Origin: Brevundimonas subvibrioides
Lineage (GTDB): Bacteria > Pseudomonadota > Alphaproteobacteria > Caulobacterales > Caulobacteraceae
Assembly (NCBI RefSeq): GCF_002280785.1
Contig: NZ_NCEQ01000014.1
Coordinates: forward strand, 62,001-126,000
Length of the DNA: 64,000 bases
Direction: 5' to 3'
The notes below the pieces were generated by a model. That model saw only the letters and a program-made list of their open reading frames with translations. It made no database searches and was not told where the DNA came from. Below are positions 44,156-52,145 of the stretch, in pieces (the first letter of the stretch is position 1; the number at the start of each line of letters is the position of its first letter). A program made the position numbers and the translations under genes.

Positions 44156-46048
44156 ATGACGATTATGGCTGGCGGCGAAGCGTTGAAGACAGTGGAATTC
44201 GAGGCCCTCAAGGCTGCGCCGAGCTCTGAGAAGCCCCATCTGACGGTGGTGCGCAGCCTCGAACTGGACCGGACCCGCGACGACCTCCTGACCGACTTCG
44301 GCAAGAAGACGCTGGAAGACCGCTATCTGCTGGCCGGCGAGAGCTATCAGGACATGTTCGCCCGCGTCGCGACGGCCTATGCCGATGACGCCGACCATGC
44401 CCAGCGCGTCTATGACTACATGTCGAAGCTGTGGTTCATGCCCTCGACGCCGGTGCTGTCGAACGGCGGCGCCGATCGCGGCCTGCCGATCTCCTGCTTC
44501 CTGAACTCGGTGCAGGACAGCCTGGACGGCATCCAGCGCGTCTGGAACGAGAACGTGTCCCTGGCCTCGAACGGCGGCGGCATCGGCACCTATTGGGGCG
44601 GCGTCCGCTCCATCGGCGAGAAGGTCAAGGGCGCGGGCCAGACCTCGGGCATCATCCCCTTCATCCGCGTGATGGACTCCCTGACCCTGGCGATCTCGCA
44701 GGGGTCGCTGCGTCGCGGTTCGGCGGCGGTCTATCTGGACGTCCACCACCCCGAGATCGAGGAGTTCCTGGAGATCCGGAAGCCCTCGGGCGACTTCAAC
44801 AGGAAGTCCCTGAACCTGCACCACGGCATCAACATCACCGACGAGTTCATGGAGGCGGTGAAGGCCGGCGGCTCGTTCGGCCTGCGCTCGCCCAAGAACG
44901 ACGAGGTGCTGAAGACCGTCGACGCCCGTTCCCTGTGGCAGAAGATCCTCGAGATCCGCCTGCAGACCGGTGAGCCCTATCTGATCTTCTCTGACACCGT
45001 GAACCGCCAGATGCCCAGGCATCAGCGCGAGCTGGGGCTGAAGGTCAAGCAGTCGAACCTGTGCAGCGAGATCATGCTGCACACCGGCCCCGACCACCTG
45101 GGCATCGACCGCACCGCCGTCTGCTGCCTGTCGTCGGTCAATGCCGAGATGTTCCTGGAGTGGCGCGAGGAGCCGCTCTTCGTCGAGGACGTGATGCGCT
45201 TCCTGGACAATGTGCTGGAGGACTTCATCACCCGCGCGCCTCCGGAAATGGCCGCCGCCGTCTATTCGGCCAAGCGCGAGCGTTCGGTGGGTCTGGGCCT
45301 GATGGGCTTCCACTCCTTCCTGCAGGCGCAGGGCGTGGCGTTCGAAAGCGCCATGGCCAAGTCGTGGAACATGCGGCTGTTCAAACACCTGCGTCGCGAG
45401 GCCGACAAGGCCAGCGTCAAGCTGGCCGAGGAGAAGGGCGCCTGCGAGGACGCCGCCGAGCGCGGCATCATGGAGCGGTTCTCGCACAAGCTGGCCATCG
45501 CCCCGACCGCTTCGATCTCGATCATCTGCGGCGGGACCTCGGCGGGCATCGAGCCGATCCCGGCCAACATCTATACCCACAAGACCCTGTCGGGCTCGTT
45601 CGCGGTCAAGAACCCCTATCTTGAGAAGCTGCTGGACGGCTACGGCGCCAACACCGACGCGGTCTGGTCCTCGATCCTGGAGCAAGAGGGCTCGGTCCAG
45701 CACCTGGACATGCTGAACGACGACGAGAAGGGGATCTTCAAGACCGCCTTCGAGCTGGACCAGCGCTGGGTCGTCGAACTGTCGGCCGATCGTTCGCCGG
45801 AAATCTGCCAGGCCCAGTCGATCAACCTGTTCATCCCGGGCGACGTCAACAAATGGGACCTGCACATGCTGCACTGGTCCGCCTGGGAGCGCGGCGTGAA
45901 GTCGCTGTACTATCTGCGCTCCAAGTCGGTGCAGCGCGCCGCCTTCGCCGGCGCCGAGGACAAGGCCGAGGTCGAGATCGATCCGAACCAGCCGGACCTC
46001 TTCTCGGCCGCCCCGACCGACTACGACGAGTGCCTGGCCTGCCAATGA
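44156..46048 (+). CDS. nrdA: Class Ia ribonucleotide reductase alpha subunit
   Basis: 630 residues. Catalytic landmarks: the first redox cysteine in GLPISCFLNSVQDSLD, the NxCxE motif in SNLCSEIMLHTG, the second redox cysteine in TAVCCLSSVNAEMF, the IAPTASISIICGGTSAGIEP loop, and the C-terminal redox pair CLACQ. There is no N-terminal ATP-cone, so it should lack dATP inhibition by that domain. Start is ATG 44156 (MTIMAGG) or 44165. The upstream 259 bp (43897-44155) contain no other gene and two GANTC sites. A hairpin follows at 46086. Confidence 0.96.
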   Translation: MTIMAGGEALKTVEFEALKAAPSSEKPHLTVVRSLELDRTRDDLLTDFGKKTLEDRYLLAGESYQDMFARVATAYADDADHAQRVYDYMSKLWFMPSTPVLSNGGADRGLPISCFLNSVQDSLDGIQRVWNENVSLASNGGGIGTYWGGVRSIGEKVKGAGQTSGIIPFIRVMDSLTLAISQGSLRRGSAAVYLDVHHPEIEEFLEIRKPSGDFNRKSLNLHHGINITDEFMEAVKAGGSFGLRSPKNDEVLKTVDARSLWQKILEIRLQTGEPYLIFSDTVNRQMPRHQRELGLKVKQSNLCSEIMLHTGPDHLGIDRTAVCCLSSVNAEMFLEWREEPLFVEDVMRFLDNVLEDFITRAPPEMAAAVYSAKRERSVGLGLMGFHSFLQAQGVAFESAMAKSWNMRLFKHLRREADKASVKLAEEKGACEDAAERGIMERFSHKLAIAPTASISIICGGTSAGIEPIPANIYTHKTLSGSFAVKNPYLEKLLDGYGANTDAVWSSILEQEGSVQHLDMLNDDEKGIFKTAFELDQRWVVELSADRSPEICQAQSINLFIPGDVNKWDLHMLHWSAWERGVKSLYYLRSKSVQRAAFAGAEDKAEVEIDPNQPDLFSAAPTDYDECLACQ

Positions 46049-46085
46049 CCCGAGACGGGTCGGCCGTGAAATCGCACTGATCTTG

Positions 46086-46114
46086 ACGAGCGGTTCCCTC
46101 CGGGGCCCGCTCGT
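46086..46114 (+). terminator. Hairpin after nrdA
   Basis: ACGAGCGG pairs with CCGCTCGT (8 bp) around a 13-base GC-rich loop and is followed by TTCGCG, 37 bp past the nrdA stop. A probable but weak terminator. Confidence 0.6.
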
Positions 46115-46159
46115 TTCGCGTCTGCAGGGGCCTTTAACCCCGATGACACCCCGGATGGG

Positions 46160-46185
46160 GGAACCTGTGCAGCGAAAGCCACGTT
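46160..46185 (+). promoter_or_regulatory. EcfG-dependent promoter of the LpxR-like gene
   Basis: Plus-strand GGAAC (46160-46164), 17-base spacer, CGTT (46182-46185), about 96 bp before the TTG start. The sequence motif is exact; the longer leader leaves room for other elements. Confidence 0.72.
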
Positions 46186-46280
46186 AAGGCATCATGTCAG
46201 GAAGGTGTCGCAAGAACGCGGTTGGACCTGACGCGATTCCGGTGCAGGGTGAGCCCTGTTAACGGACTGTGAGGGGACCA

Positions 46281-47144
46281 TTGGTCCGTCTGGATAGCCT
46301 GTTTCTGAGCGTACTCGCATTGGCGGCCCTGGCCGTTCCGGCAAGCGCGCAGACGTGGGTGAACCAGAACTGGTCCGATGCCCAGCAGGAAACCCCCGCC
46401 AGCATCACCGCGCAGCTGAACCGCCAGTCCAGTTTCAATGTGGCTGCGGGGCGGGAATTCGGGCCCGCGCTGGAGTTCGCCACCGACTATGCGCCGGCTG
46501 AGGCGCGCAACCCGTTCGCGGCTACGATCACTCGTGACGTCTGGCGCGAGGCCGATGGCTTCACCGACCGGCTAAGGTTGCGGACGCGGGGCGAACTGCG
46601 CCGGGCCGACGGATCGCCTGTGCCGCCGACCCCGCTCGACCAGGCGATGCTCGACGCCGACGGCTATGAGGTCAGCTACACGCGCGGCTGGACGACGGCG
46701 CGCGGCTATACGGCCTCCGGGCTCGAGGTGACGCTGACGCCGCACGTCGGTATCGGCGCGGGCGACCGGGGCGGCACGGCCGAGGCCGGCGCCACCCTCC
46801 GGATAGGCTCGACCGCGGAGCGCATCCTGCCGGAAGGGGTCGAGGCCTTCGGCGAGCGCGCCCGCTGGTACATCTATGCCGCCGGATCCGGCACGGCCGT
46901 CGGCTATAATTTCGCGCGGACCCGCGACGGCGAGTACGCCGGCTCCGGCTACAGTCGCGACAGCGGCACGTTCCTGGGTGACGCCTCGATCGGGGTGGCC
47001 CTGCGCCGGGGCGACATGCAGGGCTCGTTTGGCCTCGTCTATCGCGAGATCGAGGCCGAGGGCATGCACGGCGGCCACGGCATCGACAACGATGTCTCCG
47101 AAGGCCTCGTGGCCTTCCAGCTGTCGATCAAGCCGGAGTGGTGA
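46281..47144 (+). CDS. LpxR-like (DUF2219) outer-membrane protein
   Basis: 287 residues from TTG 46281 (MVRLDSLFLSVLALAALA), which has GAGGGG six bases upstream; GTG 46269 has no ribosome site. The signal peptide ends AQTW. The mature protein is rich in amphipathic beta-strands. Its C-terminal part (WYIYAAGSGTAVGYNFAR, GTFLGDASIGVALRRGDMQG, SFGLVYREIEAEGMHG) resembles DUF2219/LpxR lipid A 3-O-deacylases. The N-terminal part is atypical, so enzymatic activity is unproven. A probable EcfG promoter suggests envelope remodelling under stress. Confidence 0.7.
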   Translation: MVRLDSLFLSVLALAALAVPASAQTWVNQNWSDAQQETPASITAQLNRQSSFNVAAGREFGPALEFATDYAPAEARNPFAATITRDVWREADGFTDRLRLRTRGELRRADGSPVPPTPLDQAMLDADGYEVSYTRGWTTARGYTASGLEVTLTPHVGIGAGDRGGTAEAGATLRIGSTAERILPEGVEAFGERARWYIYAAGSGTAVGYNFARTRDGEYAGSGYSRDSGTFLGDASIGVALRRGDMQGSFGLVYREIEAEGMHGGHGIDNDVSEGLVAFQLSIKPEW

Positions 47145-47151
47145 GGGCGGA

Positions 47152-48117
47152 CTAGATCCAGCCCCTTCGCCGGAAATACAGCAGCGGCGCGGCCGCCGAG
47201 ACCACCATCAGGCCCAGGGCCATCGGATAGCCCGCCATCCAGCGAAGCTCGGGCATATGCTCGAAATTCATGCCGTAGATGGCCCCGATCAGGGTCGGCG
47301 GCATGAGCACTGCGGTGAAGATCGAGAACATCTTGAAGATCGACGACTGCTCGATGTTGATCAGGCCGAGCGCGGCCGAGAGCTGGAAATTGATGCCCGA
47401 GGCGACGGCCTGATTGTGCGCGATCAGGCTGGTGGCGTCACGGCTGAGCGAGCGCAGGTGCTCGCGCGGCTCGTCGGCGTGCTCGAACCAGTCGTCGACG
47501 GTGACGAAGGCGAAGACCCGGGCGAGACCGGCCAGGCTCTGTTCGATGCGGGCGCTGGCGATGTGCGCCCGGCCGAGCTTGGTGATCAGGTGTTTGAAGC
47601 CGACGGTCTTGCCCTCGGAAAAGACATGCACGCCGAAACCCTCGACCTTGGCGCCCAGGCCCGACAGCACGTCGGAGGCCCGGTCGATGATCGCCTCCAT
47701 CAGGTTCAGGAACATGTCGGCGCCGGTCTGGCACAGCGCCGGCTCACGCTCGAGCTTGTCGGTGAACATGGTGAAGGGGCGCGGGTCAAAATAGCGGATG
47801 GTGACCATCGGCCCCGTGGTCAGGACGAAGGTGACCGGGTCGATGCCGGGCAGGTCGTCGTCGCCGCGATGCAGGATGTCGGCGGTGACATAGGTTGCGC
47901 CGCCCTCGCGATAGAGCCGGCTGGAGGCCTCCAGCTCGCTCATTTCGGCGCGGGTGGGAATGGAGATGCCCAGGGCCCGCTCGACGGCGGCGTCTTCACC
48001 ATGACTGGGTTCGATCATGTCGATCCACAGGGTGTCGGGCGGCATTTCCCATCCGCCGATGACGTCGATCTCGACCGCCTCGCAGGCGGCGCAGCCCGAA
48101 CGATAGAGGCGGATCAT
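47152..48117 (-). CDS. corA: CorA family magnesium transporter
   Basis: 321 residues. The cytosolic alpha/beta domain fills the first 250 residues. Two C-terminal helices follow, with the selectivity motif GMN in LMPPTLIGAIYGMNFEHMPE. The loop after it (MPELRW) and the second helix (MALGLMVVSAAAPLLYFRRR) are standard. It forms a pentameric Mg2+ (or Co2+/Ni2+) channel. No M-box riboswitch was evident upstream. Confidence 0.93.
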   Translation of the reverse strand: MIRLYRSGCAACEAVEIDVIGGWEMPPDTLWIDMIEPSHGEDAAVERALGISIPTRAEMSELEASSRLYREGGATYVTADILHRGDDDLPGIDPVTFVLTTGPMVTIRYFDPRPFTMFTDKLEREPALCQTGADMFLNLMEAIIDRASDVLSGLGAKVEGFGVHVFSEGKTVGFKHLITKLGRAHIASARIEQSLAGLARVFAFVTVDDWFEHADEPREHLRSLSRDATSLIAHNQAVASGINFQLSAALGLINIEQSSIFKMFSIFTAVLMPPTLIGAIYGMNFEHMPELRWMAGYPMALGLMVVSAAAPLLYFRRRGWI

Positions 48118-48153
48118 TCGGGGCGGGCTCGGGGTGTGGGGGTCAGGTCGGGC

Positions 48154-48678
48154 TCAGTTGGTCGCGGTGGTCGCGGCGTTCGCCGCGACCTGGCGGCCGG
48201 CGTCATAGGCGTCGCGGGCGCCGTTGTAGATGAAACCATAGGTCGGATAGACGGTCGAACCGAGGTCGCGGATCGGATTGTACCAGACCTTGACCTGGGA
48301 CCAGTCGTTCTGGCCCGAGACATCGACGACGGTGACGTTTTCCTCGACGCGGCCGCGGCTGCCGCCCCAGTTGGCGTGGGTCACGCGGATCACGCGGTCG
48401 GTCAGGATGTCGGAGACGACGGCGACGTGGCCCCGGCTCATGCGGCCTTCGGGACGGAACACCAGGACCGAGCCGGTCTCGGGCGCACGGCCGGTGCGGA
48501 AGCGGTCGACGGCCTGATTCCACCAGGTCCAGGCGTCGCCGAAGATGTTGATGCCGGAGAACATGCGGGCAAAGGTGACGCACTGCCAGTACGGATCGTC
48601 GGCCTTGGCGGGGGCGGGCGACAGGGCGAAGAACCCCAGGCACGCGGCAACCAGAGCGGCGGTGATCCGTTTAGTCAT
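48154..48678 (-). CDS. Secreted CHAP-domain peptidoglycan amidase/endopeptidase
   Basis: 174 residues. Signal peptide (MTKRITAALVAACLGFFALS then PAPAKA). The CHAP fold has the catalytic cysteine in DDPYWQCVTFARMFSGI, a histidine in MSRGHVAVVSDILTDRVIRV, and the N-containing HANWGGSRGRVEENVTV. It should cleave peptidoglycan cross-bridges or stems in the periplasm, for instance in cell separation. The C-terminal tail is Ala/Thr rich. Confidence 0.87.
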   Translation of the reverse strand: MTKRITAALVAACLGFFALSPAPAKADDPYWQCVTFARMFSGINIFGDAWTWWNQAVDRFRTGRAPETGSVLVFRPEGRMSRGHVAVVSDILTDRVIRVTHANWGGSRGRVEENVTVVDVSGQNDWSQVKVWYNPIRDLGSTVYPTYGFIYNGARDAYDAGRQVAANAATTATN

Positions 48679-48749
48679 GCTGAATTGTTTCCGTCTGTTA
48701 CGCCCGCACTATCCCTAGACGATAGTTAGCCGAGGGTAAAAGCCTCTTT

Positions 48750-49856
48750 TCAGGCGAGTTGCGGACCGCCTGTGCGGGCCTTCGCACGCTCGGCCCGCCG
48801 CTTTGCGAGGTCGCGCAGCGCCCGTCGGGCGGGGAATTCGACCAGATGGTAGGACACGGCCGCTACCAGCGGCAGGGTCAGGAACACAGCCAGCCACACG
48901 AAGAGTTGAAGCTTTTCGCCCCCGCCCGTGAGCTTCGACGCCGCGTTCACCGCCAGCAGTTTCCACGGCACGACGACCATATAGACCGAGTAGCTGATCT
49001 CTCCGAGATAGACGGCGGGCTTCGACGCCAGCCAACCGGCGCGGGCGTTGGGCAGCGAGGCAAGGGCCACGATCAATGCGCCGCACAGGGGCACGATCAG
49101 CGCATCCGGCGCCTGCAGCGAACCGGCCACGGCGATGGCCGCCGCGACGCCGGCGGCGATCCAGCCGGGACGCGGGAGGCGGATCTTGCGATGCATCAGA
49201 TACAGGGCGCAGCCGAGGGCGAAACAGGGGACAATCCGCAGCGCGCCCCACAGGATGGTGGCCTCGGTCAGGGGGAAGCCGGCCAGCATCTGGAAGACGA
49301 AGTAGAGCGCCACGAGGAAGGCCACTGCGCCGATCACGGCGGCGATCGGCCGCTCGCGCAGCCGCCAGGCGACGAAGGCGAAGGCGGGGAAACAGAGATA
49401 GGCGAACCATTCCGCCGAGATCGACCAGGACGGATGGTTCCAGCCGGCCACGGGGGCGAAGCCCCAGGCGTGGACCATCAGGAGGTTGGCGGGCAGGGCC
49501 GCCCAGCTGAGGATGTTGCCGTTGATGCTGAGGCCCGCGGCGACGGCGCCGAAGGCCAGTGCGCCGACGCCGATCAGGGTGGCGATATGCAGCGGATAGA
49601 CCCGCGCGATCCGGGCCCACAGGAAGCTGCCATAGCTGAACCGCTTCTCGCCATGCGCCGCCAGATAGACGTGGCACAGGATGAAGCCCGAGAGGACGAA
49701 GAACAGTTCGACACCCAGATAGCCCTTGGCCACCAGGTTGGGCATGAAGCCGACGTCGAGGTCGGGCCAGAAGGCGAACAGGGCCACCCAGATGGCGGCG
49801 CCGAAACGCAGTGCGGTCAGGGGGCGGAGGTCCGCGGGCGCTTCCAGCTGGCTCAT
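48750..49856 (-). CDS. Acyltransferase 3 (OafA/YrhL type) membrane protein
   Basis: 368 residues with about ten membrane helices. The family signature begins at the N-terminus (LRPLTALRFGAAIWVALFAF), and FFVLSGFILCHVYLAAHGEK, where the SGF motif is typical, follows; further helices carry WSISAEWFAYLCFPAFAFVA and HLVEFPARRALRDLAKRRAE. Such enzymes O-acetylate surface polysaccharides or lipids. No SGNH domain is fused. The substrate is unknown. Confidence 0.9.
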   Translation of the reverse strand: MSQLEAPADLRPLTALRFGAAIWVALFAFWPDLDVGFMPNLVAKGYLGVELFFVLSGFILCHVYLAAHGEKRFSYGSFLWARIARVYPLHIATLIGVGALAFGAVAAGLSINGNILSWAALPANLLMVHAWGFAPVAGWNHPSWSISAEWFAYLCFPAFAFVAWRLRERPIAAVIGAVAFLVALYFVFQMLAGFPLTEATILWGALRIVPCFALGCALYLMHRKIRLPRPGWIAAGVAAAIAVAGSLQAPDALIVPLCGALIVALASLPNARAGWLASKPAVYLGEISYSVYMVVVPWKLLAVNAASKLTGGGEKLQLFVWLAVFLTLPLVAAVSYHLVEFPARRALRDLAKRRAERAKARTGGPQLA

Positions 49857-49902
49857 TCCTTCCCTATGCAGCCGACGCGGTTCCAGAACCGTTAAGTGAA
49901 CG

Positions 49903-50355
49903 ATGAAAGATGCAGGCGTGACCGCACAGACCCTGACCTTCGATGATGTCGCCTGCGCCGCAGCAACGCAGGCGGGGCTGACCGCGGCGCAGGCCGCCGC
50001 AGCCCTGACCGGGGCGCTGGGCCTGCTGGATCGCCATGCCGCGCGCGAGCCGCTGGCGGCGCTCTATGCCGCCGTCGACGGAGCGGAGACGGCGGCGCGG
50101 TCAAAGGCCGCCGAACGGCCGAAGCGCGGCCTGTTCGGCGGGATCATGGCCTCGGCTGGAGGGGTGTCGGGCGCGGCGGTGGCAGAGGCCATGGGCCTGC
50201 TGGATCGTCTCAGGAGCGAGGGCGTGGACAAGGCGGCGCTGAAAAGGCTGCTGCCCGCCGCGCGCGACCGGGTGCGGGCGGCGACCGGACGTGACCTGCT
50301 GGGCGAGGCGGTGCGCAGCGTCCCGGGCGTGGGGCCGTTGCTGGGCGACAGCTAG
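49903..50355 (+). CDS. Hypothetical protein, 150 aa, alanine-rich
   Basis: Soluble, alanine-rich and mostly helical: AATQAGLTAAQAAAALTGAL in the first part and a glycine-rich turn FGGIMASAGGVSGAAVAEAM in the middle. The C-terminal half (LKRLLPAARDRVRAATGRDL, then VRSVPGVGPLLG) ends with a GVGPLLG turn. It may be a DUF2267/DUF2780-like fold but I cannot be sure. It is convergent with the lipoprotein gene, overlapping by four bases. Confidence 0.55.
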   Translation: MKDAGVTAQTLTFDDVACAAATQAGLTAAQAAAALTGALGLLDRHAAREPLAALYAAVDGAETAARSKAAERPKRGLFGGIMASAGGVSGAAVAEAMGLLDRLRSEGVDKAALKRLLPAARDRVRAATGRDLLGEAVRSVPGVGPLLGDS

Positions 50356-50792
50356 GGCGCCGGCTGGCTCTCGAGGAAGGCGACGGAGGCGGCGCAACCG
50401 TTCAGCGTCTGCTCACCGAGTTCGACGCGCGCGGTCAGGGGATAGACCCGGTCGCTCATGCCGTCCGAACAGTCCGTGGCGATCAGGGTCACGACGAGGG
50501 TCGCGCCGTCCGCGCCGGCGGCTGCATAGACCGCCGTGGTGCCTTGAAGGGTCGGGCCGGGGTTGGTCACGCTGAAGCCTGGGTTGTCGACGGCGGAATA
50601 GGTCAGGGTCCCGGGGGTTATCTCTACGCCCCAGAAGGGCTCGGTGCCGATGGCGCGGAGCGGCTGGCCCAGATCGACGCCGCCGAGGACGGCGGGCGCG
50701 GCCGGCGGAGGCGCCTCGGACGGGGGCGTTTCGCCCGGGTTGGAACAGGCCGCGAGAGCAAGCAGGGCGAGAGCGAGAAGGGGCAGGCGCAT
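50352..50792 (-). CDS. COG3650-like lipoprotein
   Basis: 146 residues. The signal peptide with a lipobox (LALLALAACSNPGE) begins at ATG 50792. After a proline-rich linker, the domain contains DLGQPLRAIGTEPFWGVEIT and the C-terminal DCSDGMSDRVYPLTARVELG with paired cysteines (DCSD and NGCA). This pattern matches the COG3650 family of small bacterial lipoproteins, whose function is not known. A longer upstream frame is a shadow. Confidence 0.75.
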   Translation of the reverse strand: MRLPLLALALLALAACSNPGETPPSEAPPPAAPAVLGGVDLGQPLRAIGTEPFWGVEITPGTLTYSAVDNPGFSVTNPGPTLQGTTAVYAAAGADGATLVVTLIATDCSDGMSDRVYPLTARVELGEQTLNGCAASVAFLESQPAP

Positions 50793-50845
50793 CGGATCGG
50801 CTCCGGGACAGGTTCGTGACGACCATGCAGGCGAACCCGTCCGGG

Positions 50846-51118
50846 TCAAGTTTCGTCGGTCTCGGCGCGACCGGGATCCAGACCGTTGTCGACCTGGTCG
50901 TCCCACCCCTCGCGGTTCGACTTGAAGGCCAGGGCCATCAGTCCCCAGGTCAGGCCGACCGTCCCGGCGACCCCGAGTCCCATGGCGATCCAGCCGTGCA
51001 GCGGCAGGCCGCCCCCGCCTATGGCGACCCAGAACAGGCCCAGCCCCCAGGTCGCGACGGCCGAGAGAACAAGGGCGACCAGGGCGTAGATGCAGAAACG
51101 CTGAAAATGGCTGGGCAT
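50846..51118 (-). CDS. Two-helix membrane protein, 90 aa
   Basis: Starts at ATG 51118 (MPSHFQRFCIYALVALVLSA); the TTG two codons earlier (51124) is weaker. Two membrane helices (FCIYALVALVLSAVATWGLG and WIAMGLGVAGTVGLTWGLMA) and an acidic C-terminus (DDQVDNGLDPGRAETDET). No recognised family. It lies between a lipoprotein and a PAP2 gene on the same strand, 19 bp after the PAP2 stop, so it may be cotranscribed with PAP2. Confidence 0.62.
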   Translation of the reverse strand: MPSHFQRFCIYALVALVLSAVATWGLGLFWVAIGGGGLPLHGWIAMGLGVAGTVGLTWGLMALAFKSNREGWDDQVDNGLDPGRAETDET

Positions 51119-51137
51119 GGCCAATCCATAGCACGCT

Positions 51138-51965
51138 TCAGGCCGCTACGCTGCTCCGGCGGCGGGCGCGGCGCATCTGTCGCGCAGCCCGGGGGCAGGC
51201 GAGCGCGAGCCGGTGCAGGGCGGCGACGACCAGGCCGGTGAGCGCCCACGACAGGAGGATGTCCGACAGGAAATGGCCGCCGAAGGCGATCCGGTTGAGC
51301 GACAGGGCGGCGGCATAGGCCATGACGGCGGGCAGGGCCCAGCGACGCCACGGCGCCGGGACCATCAGGACGACGACCGCCACCATCCAGGCGGCGGACG
51401 AGGCCTCGCCCGAGACGAAGGAGCAGTTGGACAGGCAGTTGTCCGAGACCTGCCAGGCGCGGGTGAAGTCGGTGTCGCCGCCGAAGGCCTCGATCTGGAT
51501 CGGCCTGGCGCGGCCCCACATCGATTTCAGAACGCCGTTGACCAGGAATCCCGAGGCGATGACCAGACCGACCAGCAGAACGGTCGCCCGACGACCCCAG
51601 CCCTCGAGACGGCGGGGATTGCGGCGCAGGGCCAGGACGATCTCGCCGGCCAGGCCCAGAAGCATCAGTCCGAGCACCCAGGTCGAGGACTTGCGCAGCC
51701 CCTTCAGGACCGGATTGTCGGCCAGGGCGAAGCCCGCGGTCGAGCTGTAGAACAGGGCGCTGACCGCCATATCGACGCCCGGCAGAAGGGCGAAATACAG
51801 CGACAGGACGACGAGCGTCACGAAGGCCAGGGTCACGGGCTCGTCGGCGCGCAGGCCCGACGCCAGCGACAGCTGCATTCGCGTCGCGGTCCGCCGCAAG
51901 GCGTGGATATTGAACAGACGGCGCGCCCGTCGACCCCGTTCGCCGATGGCTGTGATCTCCGTCAT
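51138..51965 (-). CDS. PAP2-family phosphatase, second copy
   Basis: 275 residues. Phosphatase motifs: KSMWGRARPIQIEAFGGDTD (motif 1), SFVSGEASSAAWMVAVV (motif 2), and SLNRIAFGGHFLSDILLSWA (motif 3, R-x5-H-x3-D). In motif 2 the PSGH histidine is replaced (SGEA), which deviates from the family. The N-terminus is basic (GERGRRARRLFNIHALRRTA). The two PAP2 genes in this window differ in sequence and promoter. It could work on a lipid phosphate, but the change in motif 2 leaves activity uncertain. Confidence 0.85.
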   Translation of the reverse strand: MTEITAIGERGRRARRLFNIHALRRTATRMQLSLASGLRADEPVTLAFVTLVVLSLYFALLPGVDMAVSALFYSSTAGFALADNPVLKGLRKSSTWVLGLMLLGLAGEIVLALRRNPRRLEGWGRRATVLLVGLVIASGFLVNGVLKSMWGRARPIQIEAFGGDTDFTRAWQVSDNCLSNCSFVSGEASSAAWMVAVVVLMVPAPWRRWALPAVMAYAAALSLNRIAFGGHFLSDILLSWALTGLVVAALHRLALACPRAARQMRRARRRSSVAA

Positions 51966-52145
51966 CGATCCCCCAAACGAGTCGTGGACCGAGCCTGGCT
52001 GACTCGTGCGGCGGGCGCGTCACGGAAACATGGGGGTTTGGCGGAGTTTCCGTGTCGGACTCGTGTCGAGACGTCCGTAGCCGTATGGCTTATGGCGTCG
52101 CCTGCCCGGCTTCACCCCGTCGCGGGGACCGGCTAGACGGATGAC

